A DNA stretch of 64,000 nucleotides from Pistricoccus aurantiacus. Lineage in GTDB: Bacteria; Pseudomonadota; Gammaproteobacteria; Pseudomonadales; Halomonadaceae. Positions within the stretch are counted from its first letter, which is position 1. Every line of letters begins with the position of its first letter. Position numbers and translations under genes: made by a program. Below the pieces are notes generated by a model. The model searched no databases. It was not told where the DNA came from and was given only the letters and a program-made list of their open reading frames with translations. Below, piece by piece: positions 18,880 to 27,953 of this stretch. The DNA is taken from positions 3,162,001 to 3,226,000 of the forward strand of contig NZ_CP042382.1 in NCBI RefSeq assembly GCF_007954585.1. Reading direction: 5' to 3'.

Positions 18880-19752
18880 TTATTTCAAGCCATAAACCGT
18901 CTTTCCGAGAAGACGAAAGCGGCTATCCATTTGTGTGAAGTTCTCGGAATGTCCGGCGATCAGCAATCCATCCGGTTTCAGCATGGGGGCAAACCGCTGG
19001 AGGATTTCCGCCTGGGTCTTTCTATCGAAATAGATCATCACGTTGCGACAGAATATGACATCGAAAGGACCATCAAGGGGCCAGCGAGGCGCACACAGAT
19101 TCAACGACTTGAACTCCACGAGACGCGAAACCGTGGGATGAACCCGAGCTAGCCCTCCTCGACTCCCCTTGCCTCGCTGAAAGAAACGCCTGACGCGCTC
19201 CGGGCCGAGCTTGAGAACCTGATCGACGCTATAGATACCCGAGCGAGCGATCTCCAGGGCATCCGTATCAATATCCGTACCGATCACCTGGACCTGATTC
19301 GCCGCCGCCGACCCTAGCGTCTCGATCGCCGTCATCGCGATGGAGTAAGGCTCTTCTCCGGTAGAGGCGGCGGCGCACCAGATCCGGATCGGCGCTCGAC
19401 GCTCGGCAATATGCGCCGCGAGCAACGGGAAATGATGAGCCTCGCGGAAAAAAGCCGTGAGATTGGTGGTCAAGGCATTGGTGAAGGCGTCCCATTCCGA
19501 CGACCCGGGATACCGTTCCAGCTGATCGATATATTCCTTGAAATCGGCCATTCCATGGTGCTGCAACCGCCTGGCAAGGCGGCTATAGACCATTTCCTTT
19601 TTATGCTCCGTCAGCACGATACCGGCCCGGGCGTAAATCAAGCGCCTGATTCGCTCGAAATCCGCCGGCATCAGGACGAGATCGCGCTTATTGAACATCG
19701 AGCCGTCGGTGAATGTCCGAGACCTGTCGGCTTCCTGTTTATCCATTATCAA
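18880..19752 (-). CDS. cheR: Chemoreceptor methyltransferase CheR
   Basis: 290 residues. An N-terminal helical domain (FERIRRLIYARAGIVLTEHKK) precedes the SAM-binding methyltransferase fold with IRIWCAAASTGEEPYSIAM, VIGTDIDTDALEIAR and FDVIFCRNVMIYFD, all typical of CheR. It methylates glutamates on chemoreceptors. No chemoreceptor gene is in the window. It follows cheW by 15 bases and is clearly in the motAB-cheAW operon. Confidence 0.96.
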   Translation of the reverse strand: MIMDKQEADRSRTFTDGSMFNKRDLVLMPADFERIRRLIYARAGIVLTEHKKEMVYSRLARRLQHHGMADFKEYIDQLERYPGSSEWDAFTNALTTNLTAFFREAHHFPLLAAHIAERRAPIRIWCAAASTGEEPYSIAMTAIETLGSAAANQVQVIGTDIDTDALEIARSGIYSVDQVLKLGPERVRRFFQRGKGSRGGLARVHPTVSRLVEFKSLNLCAPRWPLDGPFDVIFCRNVMIYFDRKTQAEILQRFAPMLKPDGLLIAGHSENFTQMDSRFRLLGKTVYGLK

Positions 19753-19767
19753 GATAGGGATCTCGCC

Positions 19768-20283
19768 TTAGCCGGCTTGCCGGCTTTCTTCGGGCATCAG
19801 TGCCATTTCCCGGCTGGACAAGAGCTTGTCGATATCCACCAGGATCAGCATGCGATCCTCGAGACTTCCCAGGCCGTACAGATATTCCGTGGACAGGGCG
19901 CCGCCGAATTCCGGCGTCGGTTTGATCTGTTCCGGCGTCAGCGTCATCACATCGGAGACCCCATCCACCACGATGCCGATAATACGCTGCCCGATGTTTA
20001 TCACGATGACCGCGGTCAGATCGCCGTATTCCACCTTCTCGAGATCGAACTTGATACGCAGATCCACGATCGGCACGATCACGCCGCGCAGGTTGGTCAC
20101 CCCTTTGACAAAGGCCGGCGCATTGGCGATACGCGTCACGTTTTCGTAGCCACGAATCTCCTGCACCTTGAGAATATCCACCGCGTACTCTTCCTCTCCC
20201 AGGGAGAAGACGAGATATTGACGGCTCTGATTATCGGTATCGATACCGAATTCATTACGAATGATAGCCTGCTGTTCGCTCAT
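19768..20283 (-). CDS. cheW: Chemotaxis coupling protein CheW
   Basis: 171 residues forming one CheW domain, with [24 protein letters not shown] and the [19 protein letters not shown] signature. CheW links CheA to chemoreceptors in the polar array. Its ATG overlaps the cheA stop by four bases (ATGA), so translation is coupled. Confidence 0.97.
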   Translation of the reverse strand: MSEQQAIIRNEFGIDTDNQSRQYLVFSLGEEEYAVDILKVQEIRGYENVTRIANAPAFVKGVTNLRGVIVPIVDLRIKFDLEKVEYGDLTAVIVINIGQRIIGIVVDGVSDVMTLTPEQIKPTPEFGGALSTEYLYGLGSLEDRMLILVDIDKLLSSREMALMPEESRQAG

Positions 20284-22313
20284 GATGACTGAAGCTCCTC
20301 GAAGCGTTCCTTTTGGTTACAACTCAAATGATGTAGACCCGCGATATCCAGAATCAGCGACACGCTGCCGTCGCCGAGTATGGTGGCCGCGGAAATACCG
20401 GGTACCTTGCGATAATTGGTCTCAAGATTCTTAACCACCACCTGCTGCTGGCCCACCAGTCGATCCACCAGCAGTGCGTAACGTCGCCCTTTGCCCCGCA
20501 CGATCACGAGAATTCCTTGGGTGGGTTCCTGGCAGGCATCATCGATATCCAGCAGTTGATTCAGTGCCACCACCGGCAGGTAGTCGTCGCGCACCTTGAG
20601 CAGGAGATCCCGGCCGTTCATGACATGCAGCATCGATGGCGTCGGCTGCAGCGATTCGATGACGGCGCTCAAGGGCAGTACAAATATTTCATTGCCGACC
20701 TTGACGGACATGCCGTCGAGAATCGCCAGGGTCAGCGGCAGTACGATGCGGGTGGTGGTACCTTCACCGGGCCGAGAAAATATTTCGACGTGCCCTCCCA
20801 GGCTCTGGATATTGCGCTTGACCACATCCATGCCTACGCCCCGACCGGAAACATCGCTGACCGTCTTGCTGGTGGAGAACCCCGGGGCGAAAATCAGCTG
20901 CCAGACGTCTTCATCGCTCATGTCATCGCTTATATTGCCGTTCATCGCCAACCCGTTTTCCCTGGCCTTGGCCAGCAGGATTTCCCGATCCATGCCCGCG
21001 CCGTCGTCGACGATTTCGATCAGGATCTGGCCGCCTTGATGCTGCGCGGAAAGCGTCAAGCGCCCGGTTCTCGGCTTGCCCGACGCCTCGCGTTTTTCGG
21101 GGGTTTCGATCCCGTGATCCAGGCTATTGCGTATCAGATGAGTCAAGGGATCAATGATGCGCTCGGTCAGGCTCTTGTCGAGCTCCGTGGCTTCGCCGTC
21201 GGTGATCAGCTCGACTTCTTTGCCTAACTGCTTCGCGAGATCGTGCACCAGGCGAGGAAAACGACTGAAGACATAATCCATCGGCACCATGCGTATCGAC
21301 ATGACCGCTTCCTGGAGATCCCGGGCGTTGCGTTGGAGAAGGCTCATGCCGTTGACCAGCGCCGCATTCCCCGAGGTTTGCAGTCGGCTTACGGTTTCAT
21401 CGAGCATGGATTGGGTAATGATCAACTCCCCGACCAGGTTGATGATCTGGTCGACTTTCTCAACGGATACGCGGATAGAGGATTCCACCGCCGCCTTGGG
21501 CTTGGATTGACGCGAAACCGTGCCCGGCGACTTGGACGCTTTATCGACGGTCTTTTTTTCGATAGGCGCTTTCTCGACAAGTGTCTTCTCGACCGGCGCT
21601 TCCTCATCGGTTTCTTCGGGCGCTGCCTTATTGATACGCAGCTGATCCGGCTCGATGATAAAGCACATCACCGTCTCGATATCTTCCGCGGTGACCTCGG
21701 TAGCGAGCCTCACCTCGAAGCAATGCTCGTCTCCCTGGGTTGACTTGACCTCCCCTAGATGCGCCAGCTCCTCGAGCAGGAGCCCACGATTCTTCTCGTC
21801 TATCCCAGAAAAAAGCAGCTGCAGATCGCCTTCGACTCGCGGCGTGTTCCCGTCGATATCGGAGGATGACAGCTGCCCAGGGATCGCGACCGCGGGCGCG
21901 GCTTGCGTTTTCTTGACCGGCTGGCCGACTTCCTGGCTGGCGAGCCTTTCGAGCCGTTGGCAAATAGTCGCGTATTCTTCGGCGTCCGGTTCCGCGCCGC
22001 TTCGATAGGCGCTCAGTTGATTCTGCAGACCATCCTTGGCGAACAGGAAGAGGTCTATGATTTCCTGGTCGAGGGTCAGCGTCTCGTGGCGCGCGTGGTC
22101 CAGCAGGTTCTCCAGCAGATGGGTCGTATGCTGCAGGACATCGAAACCGAAGGTGCCCGCACCGCCCTTGATCGAGTGTGCCGCGCGAAAAATCGCGTTG
22201 AGCTGCTCCGGGTCAGGCGTCTCGATATCCAGATCCAGCAGCTGGCGTTCCATATCCGCCAGCAGTTCGTCCGCTTCTTCGAAAAAGGTGGCGTAAAAGT
22301 CACTGATATCCAT
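20280..22313 (-). CDS. cheA: Chemotaxis histidine kinase CheA
   Basis: Start taken at 22313 ([20 protein letters not shown]), behind GAGG; 677 residues. Domains in order: HPt with the phosphorylated His in [15 protein letters not shown] (near residue 47); a P2-like region with an acidic Lys/Glu linker around residues 240-270; dimerisation helices; the HATPase with [11 protein letters not shown] and [10 protein letters not shown]; and a C-terminal CheW-like domain. CheA autophosphorylates under receptor control and passes the phosphate to CheY and CheB. It follows motB by 45 bases. Confidence 0.97.
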   Translation of the reverse strand: MDISDFYATFFEEADELLADMERQLLDLDIETPDPEQLNAIFRAAHSIKGGAGTFGFDVLQHTTHLLENLLDHARHETLTLDQEIIDLFLFAKDGLQNQLSAYRSGAEPDAEEYATICQRLERLASQEVGQPVKKTQAAPAVAIPGQLSSSDIDGNTPRVEGDLQLLFSGIDEKNRGLLLEELAHLGEVKSTQGDEHCFEVRLATEVTAEDIETVMCFIIEPDQLRINKAAPEETDEEAPVEKTLVEKAPIEKKTVDKASKSPGTVSRQSKPKAAVESSIRVSVEKVDQIINLVGELIITQSMLDETVSRLQTSGNAALVNGMSLLQRNARDLQEAVMSIRMVPMDYVFSRFPRLVHDLAKQLGKEVELITDGEATELDKSLTERIIDPLTHLIRNSLDHGIETPEKREASGKPRTGRLTLSAQHQGGQILIEIVDDGAGMDREILLAKARENGLAMNGNISDDMSDEDVWQLIFAPGFSTSKTVSDVSGRGVGMDVVKRNIQSLGGHVEIFSRPGEGTTTRIVLPLTLAILDGMSVKVGNEIFVLPLSAVIESLQPTPSMLHVMNGRDLLLKVRDDYLPVVALNQLLDIDDACQEPTQGILVIVRGKGRRYALLVDRLVGQQQVVVKNLETNYRKVPGISAATILGDGSVSLILDIAGLHHLSCNQKERFEELQSS

Positions 22314-22358
22314 GCATAACCTCAAACAGGCGGGTAACCCACCATTGAAAAAAATTAT

Positions 22359-23300
22359 CTAGCCGCCAAGCGCCTGACGCAGACCCTGTTGAAAGCCTTG
22401 CAGCGGCGTGGTTTCGCTCGCGGCTCCGCTACCCGCGGGAGACGGCAGCCGACTGCTGACGGAATAAGGCTTCTGGAAGCGAATGTGCTGAGCGACCTGC
22501 TTGTCCAGCACCAGCAGTTCGATACGCCGGTTGACCGGATCGCCGGCCTGGCTTTCCGCCACCGGCACTCGATCGCCGAGGCCGGAAACCCGCAACAGTT
22601 TTTGCGCGTCCAGTCCCGCACGAATCAGTTCCCGTCGAGAGGCATTGGCACGGTCCGCGGAGAGCTCCCAGTTGCTGTACCCCTGATGGCCGTTGACGAA
22701 AGGCACGCTATCCGTGTGGCCGCTGATGCTGAGCTCGTTGGGCACTTCGTTGAACAGGGGCGCCAGGGTATGCAGCAGGCGTCGCATGTGAGGCGCTACT
22801 CGATCGCTGCCGGACTCGAACATCGGCCGCTGCTGGGTATCCACCACCTGAATGCGCAGCCCTTCCGGGGTCATTTCGATACGCAGCTGATCACGCAGCT
22901 TGCGCAGCACCGGGTCCGCCGCGATAGCCTGCTCGATGCGTTCCTTGAGATTGCGAAAACGCTGGCGCTCCAAGCTGGGCCGAGTTTCCATACGCAGGTC
23001 GATACGCATCAGCTCCCCTTCCTCATGGGCCGGGTCCGGGCCGCCGCCGGGAATGATATTGCTGCTGGCGGCCTGGCCGTTGCCACTGGTGATCGCCTCC
23101 GCCAGCGGCGTGCGAAAGTATTCCGCCACGCCCTCGCGCTGCTCTTGGCTTGAGCTTGAGAGGATCCACATCACCAGGAATAGCGCCATCAAAGCAGTCA
23201 TGAAATCCGCCAGGGCTATCTTCCAGCTACCGCCGTGGTGGCCGTGCACCACCTTCTTGCGCCGGATGATAATGGGACGATGTTGCTTTTCCTCGCTCAT
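22359..23300 (-). CDS. motB: Flagellar motor stator protein MotB
   Basis: 313 residues with a single N-terminal membrane helix carrying the ion-binding Asp in ALADFMTALMALFLVMWIL, and a C-terminal OmpA-like peptidoglycan-binding domain (LSISGHTDSVPF, NWELSADRANASRREL). It anchors the stator to the cell wall. The start overlaps the motA stop by four bases. The helix sequence looks like the proton-type MotB rather than PomB, which is worth noting in a bacterium that also has a sodium pump (Nqr). Confidence 0.96.
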   Translation of the reverse strand: MSEEKQHRPIIIRRKKVVHGHHGGSWKIALADFMTALMALFLVMWILSSSSQEQREGVAEYFRTPLAEAITSGNGQAASSNIIPGGGPDPAHEEGELMRIDLRMETRPSLERQRFRNLKERIEQAIAADPVLRKLRDQLRIEMTPEGLRIQVVDTQQRPMFESGSDRVAPHMRRLLHTLAPLFNEVPNELSISGHTDSVPFVNGHQGYSNWELSADRANASRRELIRAGLDAQKLLRVSGLGDRVPVAESQAGDPVNRRIELLVLDKQVAQHIRFQKPYSVSSRLPSPAGSGAASETTPLQGFQQGLRQALGG

Positions 23301-24196
23301 GCGCCACCCGTGACCGCGGCCGGATTACCCGTAGGAGTGCCCGTTGGTTTGCCGCGAACGTGATCTTCCAGCTCGGTGAAGCTCGGCCGCTCCGCGGTGT
23401 GCAACGCCTTGCGCCCAAACTCCACGGAAAGCGGCGGCGCATAGCCGTTGAGATTGGCCAGCAGGGTGACGCGAATGCACTGCAGCATCTTGATCGCCTC
23501 TCCCGCCTGACGGTCGAGGCGGCTGGCGATAGGATTGATGAAACCGTAGCCGAGCAGGATGCCCAGAAAGGTACCCACCAGCGCATGGGCGATCATGATG
23601 CCCATCTGATCCGGGCCCGCATCCGCCGCGCTCAGCGCCTTGACCACCCCCATTACCGCCGCCACGATGCCGAAGGCGGGCATGGCGTCTCCTACCTTGG
23701 CAATGGCGTCCACTGGAATATGCAGCTCGTGCTCGAGGGTTTCGATCTCGTGGAGCATCAACTCGTCGAGCTCCATCGCTTCGATATTGCCGCTCACCAT
23801 CAGACGCAGATAGTCGGTGATGAATCCCATGATCATGGGATCATCGATGATTCGTGAATACTCGCTGAAGATCGCGCTTTCCCGGGGGTTGTCGATATCC
23901 TTCTCGATCCCCAGCATGCCTTCCCGACGTGCCTTGGTCAGCAGCTTGTAAAGCAGCGCCATCAGATCCATGTAGATCGCCTTGTCGTACTTGTTGGTAC
24001 GCTTGAGCTTGGAGAAGGCCTTGAAGGTTGCCTTGATGGCCTTGCCGTTGTTGGCGGCGATGAACGCCCCCAGGGCCGGGCCGCAGATCATCAGGATTTC
24101 CGTGGGCTGATAAAGAGGCCCCAAGTGGCCGCCGGCCAGGGCAAAGCCGCCGAATACCGACAGGATCACGATTACAAAGCCAATGGGTATCAACAC
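23297..24196 (-). CDS. motA: Flagellar motor stator protein MotA
   Basis: 299 residues with four membrane helices. Family signatures are the first helix (IPIGFVIVILSVFGGFALAG), the cytoplasmic loop with its conserved charged Arg and Glu residues, and the VVKALSAADAGPDQMGIMIAHALVGTFLGILLGYG region. MotA with MotB forms the ion-driven torque generator. It begins the mot-che operon, is preceded by a FliA-type promoter match and is followed by overlapping motB. Confidence 0.96.
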   Translation of the reverse strand: MLIPIGFVIVILSVFGGFALAGGHLGPLYQPTEILMICGPALGAFIAANNGKAIKATFKAFSKLKRTNKYDKAIYMDLMALLYKLLTKARREGMLGIEKDIDNPRESAIFSEYSRIIDDPMIMGFITDYLRLMVSGNIEAMELDELMLHEIETLEHELHIPVDAIAKVGDAMPAFGIVAAVMGVVKALSAADAGPDQMGIMIAHALVGTFLGILLGYGFINPIASRLDRQAGEAIKMLQCIRVTLLANLNGYAPPLSVEFGRKALHTAERPSFTELEDHVRGKPTGTPTGNPAAVTGGA

Positions 24197-24246
24197 GCGA
24201 ACTCATCCTTTTAAGACGTAAAGGGTTACCTTGTCTTGCATGAGAA

Positions 24247-24273
24247 CTATCGGCAGGCGGGCGGTCGACTTGA
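24247..24273 (-). promoter_or_regulatory. Sigma-28 promoter for motA
   Basis: Minus strand TCAAGTCG-N11-GCCGATAG; the -10 matches the consensus GCCGATAA in 7 of 8 positions, spacing is exactly 11 and the -35 matches in 5 of 8. It lies between the flhDC terminator and motA, so the mot-che operon is a FliA-dependent late operon, as in enterics. Confidence 0.85.
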
Positions 24274-24310
24274 GGGTAGGCTGTTGATCCGGAATAAAAA
24301 AACGCTTGAT

Positions 24311-24361
24311 AAAAAATAAAAAAACGCTGCCTCGGTGTCGGGTTCAACACCGGGGTAGCGC
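24311..24361 (-). terminator. Terminator after flhDC
   Basis: Leftward reading gives a long hairpin (GCTACCCCGGTGTT / GACACCGAGGCAGC with three mismatches) followed by CGTTTTTTTATTTTTT. It separates flhDC from motA. Confidence 0.8.
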
Positions 24362-24431
24362 AAAAGGAGCATCAAGAAGTCAGGAGCATCAAGGTATTGC
24401 GAAAGCGAGCCTGGACGTGGTGAAGCCCTAT

Positions 24432-25001
24432 TCAGGCGTAGCGAGACATCGGCGCCGGCTCGTTTTCCACCAGCTTCAGCGCAGCGCTCTTGCGGGTCTT
24501 GCCGGCCCTTGAGGGCGGCTGGCAGATGCCGCAGACATAATTCTGCCCCGGGGTATGAGCGTGAGCGACGAATTTTCCACTGCAGCAGGTGCAGGAAGTC
24601 AGCTCCAGCAGGTTGCTCTCGAAAAAGCGGACCAAGGTCCAAGCCCGGGTCAGCCCAAGCACCGGCTCGCCGCCATCCAGGGATATCTGCTCGAGATACA
24701 GACGGTATGCCTTGACGAAGGCTTCCAGCCGCTCACAGCCGTACTGCTTGCACAGCTGCAGGTAGCTATTGTAGAACAGCGACGCATGGATGTTCGGCAG
24801 CCAGGTGATGAACCAGTCCGTGGAGAACGGCAACATTCCCTTGGGCGGTGAAACGCCGCGCACCTCCTTATAGAGCCGCACCAAGCGACCGCGGCTCAGT
24901 TCGGTTTCGGTTTCCAGCACCTGCAGGCGTGCACCCAGTTCGATCAGTTCGATCGCCAGCTGAACCTGCTGCATTTCCTGAACGAGACTCTTGTCCGCCA
25001 T
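24432..25001 (-). CDS. flhC: Flagellar master regulator subunit FlhC
   Basis: 189 residues. The family features [18 protein letters not shown] at the N-terminus, [38 protein letters not shown] and the four zinc-binding cysteines (CTCCSGKF and [11 protein letters not shown]) are all present. With FlhD it forms the FlhD4C2 activator of class II flagellar promoters. It starts 3 bases after flhD. FlhDC control in place of FleQ/FlrA points to a peritrichous-type regulatory scheme. Confidence 0.96.
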   Translation of the reverse strand: MADKSLVQEMQQVQLAIELIELGARLQVLETETELSRGRLVRLYKEVRGVSPPKGMLPFSTDWFITWLPNIHASLFYNSYLQLCKQYGCERLEAFVKAYRLYLEQISLDGGEPVLGLTRAWTLVRFFESNLLELTSCTCCSGKFVAHAHTPGQNYVCGICQPPSRAGKTRKSAALKLVENEPAPMSRYA

Positions 25002-25004
25002 GAC

Positions 25005-25334
25005 CTAAACTCCCTGCGCGGCGTTAAGGCCGGAAAACGAGGCGGAAGCCATCAGTAGAGCGGTATGGGTGGGGGAAAGCCCCTGCTCGCGACGATGCTG
25101 GGTCAAGGCACGCAGCTGAGCGGCGCCTTCGAAGCCCGGCTGGCACAGCAGTTGGTTGGTGCGAGACAGCTGGCTTAACTGCTTGGAGCCCAGGGACTGC
25201 AGCAGGTCCGCCATTTCCGCATCGATCTTGAGGCGGAACATGGCGGTGGCCCGGTCCTCTCTCAATAAACGCTGAACCAGCAGAAGATAAGACAGATTGA
25301 GCTCCTGGATTTCGTTCAGGACCGTGTCGTTCAT
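25005..25334 (-). CDS. flhD: Flagellar master regulator subunit FlhD
   Basis: Start taken as the ATG at 25334 (MNDTVLNEIQELNLSYLLLVQRLL), the conserved beginning; 109 residues. Motifs LREDRATAMFRLKID and LSQLSRTNQLLCQ fit the FlhD family, whose members are small helical dimers that bind FlhC. A longer frame to 25394 adds residues outside the family. It is preceded by a strong sigma-70 promoter in an A+T-rich region. Confidence 0.95.
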   Translation of the reverse strand: MNDTVLNEIQELNLSYLLLVQRLLREDRATAMFRLKIDAEMADLLQSLGSKQLSQLSRTNQLLCQPGFEGAAQLRALTQHRREQGLSPTHTALLMASASFSGLNAAQGV

Positions 25335-25698
25335 TGTGTGTCTCCCAGCTTGTGCTTGTTGTGGATCAGGCTCGTCATTATGCGAGCATTCCATTAGCGA
25401 ACAGGTTAAACCAAATTTCTAATGCGTCGGTATGGAGGCATTATAGTCCTTGTTTCTCGGCTTTCAATACCTTGAGAAAAAAATTGAAATATAAAATTAC
25501 AAATGAAGTTACAAAAGACTACTACGTAACTATTTTTTCACGATTAACTTTTTAAAAATCAAATGCTTATTCTACCAGCGCGCCAGAATAAAAAATCTAG
25601 TAACAGAAACGCTGTACGGACAAAAAGCGTGATTCATGCGGAATGGGGGTAAAAACCGCTATCGGAGGAGTTAGGAGGGAAAGAATCGGGAGACGGGG
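25335..25698 (-). promoter_or_regulatory. flhDC control region with a sigma-70 promoter
   Basis: The 364-base gap upstream of flhD is markedly A+T rich between about 25470 and 25620. A near-ideal minus-strand promoter, TTGAAA-N16-TATAAT, occupies 25440-25467, placing the start point near 25433 and giving a leader of about 100 bases. The A+T-rich stretch upstream is where activators or an H-NS/MvaT-type silencer would bind; no specific operator is recognised. Nothing in the gap looks like a gene. Confidence 0.75.
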
Positions 25699-25995
25699 TT
25701 ATTCCGCGGAGGCCTCTTCGTCCAGCTGCTTGACCCACACCAGCAGCTCGGCGATGACCTGATATAGCGCCGGCGGAATCCGCTCATCCAGGTCAAGCTG
25801 CATCAAAAGCGCTACCAGGGTCGGGGCGTCATGAACGTGGATGCCCTCCCGCTGGGCCTGAGCGATGATGCGCTCGGCGGTTTCCCCGTAGCCCTTGGCC
25901 AGCACCTGGGGCGCGCTTTCTCCCTCACGATAGGATAGCGCCACCGCCTGGCGGCGAGGATCCTCGGCGCTTTTATTCGTCATGTCATCGCTCAT
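25699..25995 (-). CDS. FlhB C-terminal-domain homologue (FhlB/FlhX type)
   Basis: 98 residues from MSDDMTNKSAED; the exact start is uncertain (GTG at 26022 and ATG at 25983 are also in frame). It resembles only the C-terminal half of the FlhB cytoplasmic domain: AVALSYREGESAPQVLAKGYGETAERIIAQAQREGI and a DERIPPALYQVIAELLVWV ending that parallels the end of the true FlhB in this window. The NPTH cleavage motif and the membrane part are missing. Such stand-alone proteins can partly replace the cleaved FlhB fragment. It lies directly after the FliK-like gene, fitting a role in substrate switching. Confidence 0.85.
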   Translation of the reverse strand: MSDDMTNKSAEDPRRQAVALSYREGESAPQVLAKGYGETAERIIAQAQREGIHVHDAPTLVALLMQLDLDERIPPALYQVIAELLVWVKQLDEEASAE

Positions 25996-26022
25996 GTAGG
26001 GCACTGCTCGTGACGGGGTCAC

Positions 26023-27009
26023 TCATGAGAGACTTTCTCCCTGAGACGTCTCGGGCTGTTGGAGGATATGTAATGCCACCTCTCCGATACCGCTGCCCTG
26101 CAGCCGCGAGCGCAGTGATTCCTGGCCGCCACGCAGTACGCGAACTACCTCGGGGTCTTCGGCGAAAAGCGTCAGATCAACGCCCTTCGCGTCCAGGCGC
26201 AGCTTCACCTTTAGCCGCCCGAGCCGTTGCAGGGTCAAGGCCAGCTCGGACTGCCAGGCGGAAGATTCTTCCTCCTTCGTCGGCGCCTCGCCCTCTCCTT
26301 CCTCGGCGTCGCCGTGCTGTGCCGGCGGCATAACGGTCAGCGCCATGAACAGCCCGCTCCAGGCTTCCCCTTCCCAGCGCAATACCGGCAGGGCAAGCAT
26401 TTCCAGCTGATGGCGCAGAATGGTCTGAAGCTCGCTATCCGGCTCATCCATCGAAACAAGAAGCGCATTCGCCTGGCGTTCCGATACCGCCGCCTGGCGC
26501 TGCATCTGCGGCTCCCGCTCCAGCTGCCTGCGGGGCAGCTCGCCGCGAAACCAGCGCGCCAGGTGAGATTCATAGAACAGCCCGCTGTCGCGAATGCTCG
26601 CCTGCAGCTGCTGCGCCAGCTGCTGAGAGGTGGGAGAATCCGTGTCCATCAGCGGCTTCGAAAGCCCCAGTACCGAGGGCTGGCCGGGAAAGGCTTGTCC
26701 CGGCAGCCGAGCCAACACCTGGGCGATGGCCCGAGCGGAAGCGCTGAAATGCACCTGAGCGGATTCAGACGCCGCCCGCCCCGCCGTGATGCTCGGCGCC
26801 GGCGGCGCTTTCCTGTCAGCGCCACCCTGTTCCGTCGGCGTCGCCTGACGCCTGGGTTCCAGCCGGGAATCGCCTTTCAGCGCCTGAAGCGCGTCCTCGG
26901 GGCTGATCGGCGTGACCGGCGCATTGAGTTCCCGCGGCAGCGGCACGTCCGCCCGCTTCCCCAGCACCTGATGCAGAAGCGTATCGATCAGAGGCGTGAT
27001 ACCGCTCAC
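26023..27009 (-). CDS. fliK: FliK-like flagellar hook-length control protein
   Basis: 328 residues. The N-terminal two thirds are low in conserved motifs, rich in Gln, Ala and Pro. The C-terminal part (ELALTLQRLGRLKVKLRLDA, VDLTLFAEDPEVVRVLRGG, LRSRLQGSGI) has the form of the FliK/Flg_hook C-terminal domain. FliK measures hook length and triggers FlhB switching. Location next to an FlhB-C-domain protein and fliST supports the call, but it sits away from the usual fliFGHIJK cluster and could be a FliK paralogue. Confidence 0.75.
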   Translation of the reverse strand: MSGITPLIDTLLHQVLGKRADVPLPRELNAPVTPISPEDALQALKGDSRLEPRRQATPTEQGGADRKAPPAPSITAGRAASESAQVHFSASARAIAQVLARLPGQAFPGQPSVLGLSKPLMDTDSPTSQQLAQQLQASIRDSGLFYESHLARWFRGELPRRQLEREPQMQRQAAVSERQANALLVSMDEPDSELQTILRHQLEMLALPVLRWEGEAWSGLFMALTVMPPAQHGDAEEGEGEAPTKEEESSAWQSELALTLQRLGRLKVKLRLDAKGVDLTLFAEDPEVVRVLRGGQESLRSRLQGSGIGEVALHILQQPETSQGESLS

Positions 27010-27033
27010 CGCAAGTCACTCATGGTCGACCCC

Positions 27034-27450
27034 CTATCTGGCGGTTGGCCCGGCGTTTAGCGTCGCAATGAAGCGCTCGCTGGCATCCACGACCCGGCCA
27101 CCGCTCTGGTAGGCCTTGCCGAGATCACGCTTGCGCTGGCTGCTGCCGATCAGCTCGCCCAGAGTGTCCCGCTTGGCTTCCAGCAGCTGGCGAAGCTCCA
27201 TATCCTGTTCCAGAATACGCTCCACCAGTGCGCTCTTGCTATCCCGGCAGCTTTCATCCAGTTCGAGCTCCGGCTCGTACTGGGAGAGCCGGTCGATTTC
27301 GATGACGTAATGAGATTGCTCGTCCAGCAGTGTTTCCCAATCACCCTCTTGGGCGGCCTGCAGCATACGCCCGGAGCGCGCCAGCAATGCCTCGTAATAC
27401 TCCACCACCTGTTGAGGCGTCTCGATCGGTGCTTGGGATAGTTTCATCAT
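27034..27450 (-). CDS. fliT: Flagellar export chaperone FliT
   Basis: 138-residue helical protein (VVEYYEALLARSGRMLQAAQEGDWETLLDEQSHYV split around a conserved Trp) that matches the size and pattern of FliT. FliT binds the cap protein FliD before export and, in enterics, inhibits FlhDC. It overlaps the fliS stop by four bases. Sequence conservation in this family is low; position after fliD-fliS carries much of the weight. Confidence 0.85.
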   Translation of the reverse strand: MMKLSQAPIETPQQVVEYYEALLARSGRMLQAAQEGDWETLLDEQSHYVIEIDRLSQYEPELELDESCRDSKSALVERILEQDMELRQLLEAKRDTLGELIGSSQRKRDLGKAYQSGGRVVDASERFIATLNAGPTAR

Positions 27451-27893
27451 GGGTCAGGCCTCGCTGAGTCGTTGGCCGCGGGAAGATTACCGCCGATTTC
27501 CTTCCATGCGTCGCCGATTTCCCTCAGCAACCGCTCCGCTTCTTCCAGCGCCTGGGCGTCGTTGCGCAGGTTAGCGGTCACCAATCGACGTGCGATGTAC
27601 TCGTAAAGATTCGCCAGGTTCGCCGCGACTTCGCCGCCTCGCTCATGGTCCAGCGCCGCCAGCAAGCCGTTGTTGACGATATCCAACGCCTTGGAAATCG
27701 CCTTGCCTTTCGCCGCGATGTTGCCACCCTGCATATGGATGGCGGCGGTACGAATCGCCGCCTGGGCGCCGTCGAACAGCAACACGATCAGCTGGTGGGG
27801 GCTCGCGGACAGCACGCCGCTCTCGACGCCGACCCGGGCGTAGGCGCTGGCCCCCTGGGCATAAGGGTTCATCCCGCGCATCGCATTCATCAA
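27447..27893 (-). CDS. fliS: Flagellin export chaperone FliS
   Basis: 148 residues. The family core is clear: AYARVGVESGVLSASPHQLIVLLFDGA, AIRTAAIHMQGGNIAAKGKAISKALDIVNNGL and the following YEYIARRLVTANLRND. FliS caps the C-terminus of flagellin and stops it polymerising in the cytoplasm. It lies 60 bases after fliD and overlaps fliT. Confidence 0.95.
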   Translation of the reverse strand: MMNAMRGMNPYAQGASAYARVGVESGVLSASPHQLIVLLFDGAQAAIRTAAIHMQGGNIAAKGKAISKALDIVNNGLLAALDHERGGEVAANLANLYEYIARRLVTANLRNDAQALEEAERLLREIGDAWKEIGGNLPAANDSARPDP

Positions 27894-27953
27894 AGTGTCT
27901 CCTTGTCCCGTCTGGGGAGTTGCTTAGGTATCAATCAGGCCATTAACCAAGGG

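Noticed and set aside
19975-19983. GCCGATAA inside cheW resembling a sigma-28 -10 box
   Set aside because: No -35 at the right distance, and coding on the other strand explains it.
22359-24196. Reading the stator as a sodium-type PomAB because the cell has Nqr
   Set aside because: The MotB helix and MotA lengths fit the MotAB type next to cheA; ion choice cannot be fixed from sequence by eye.
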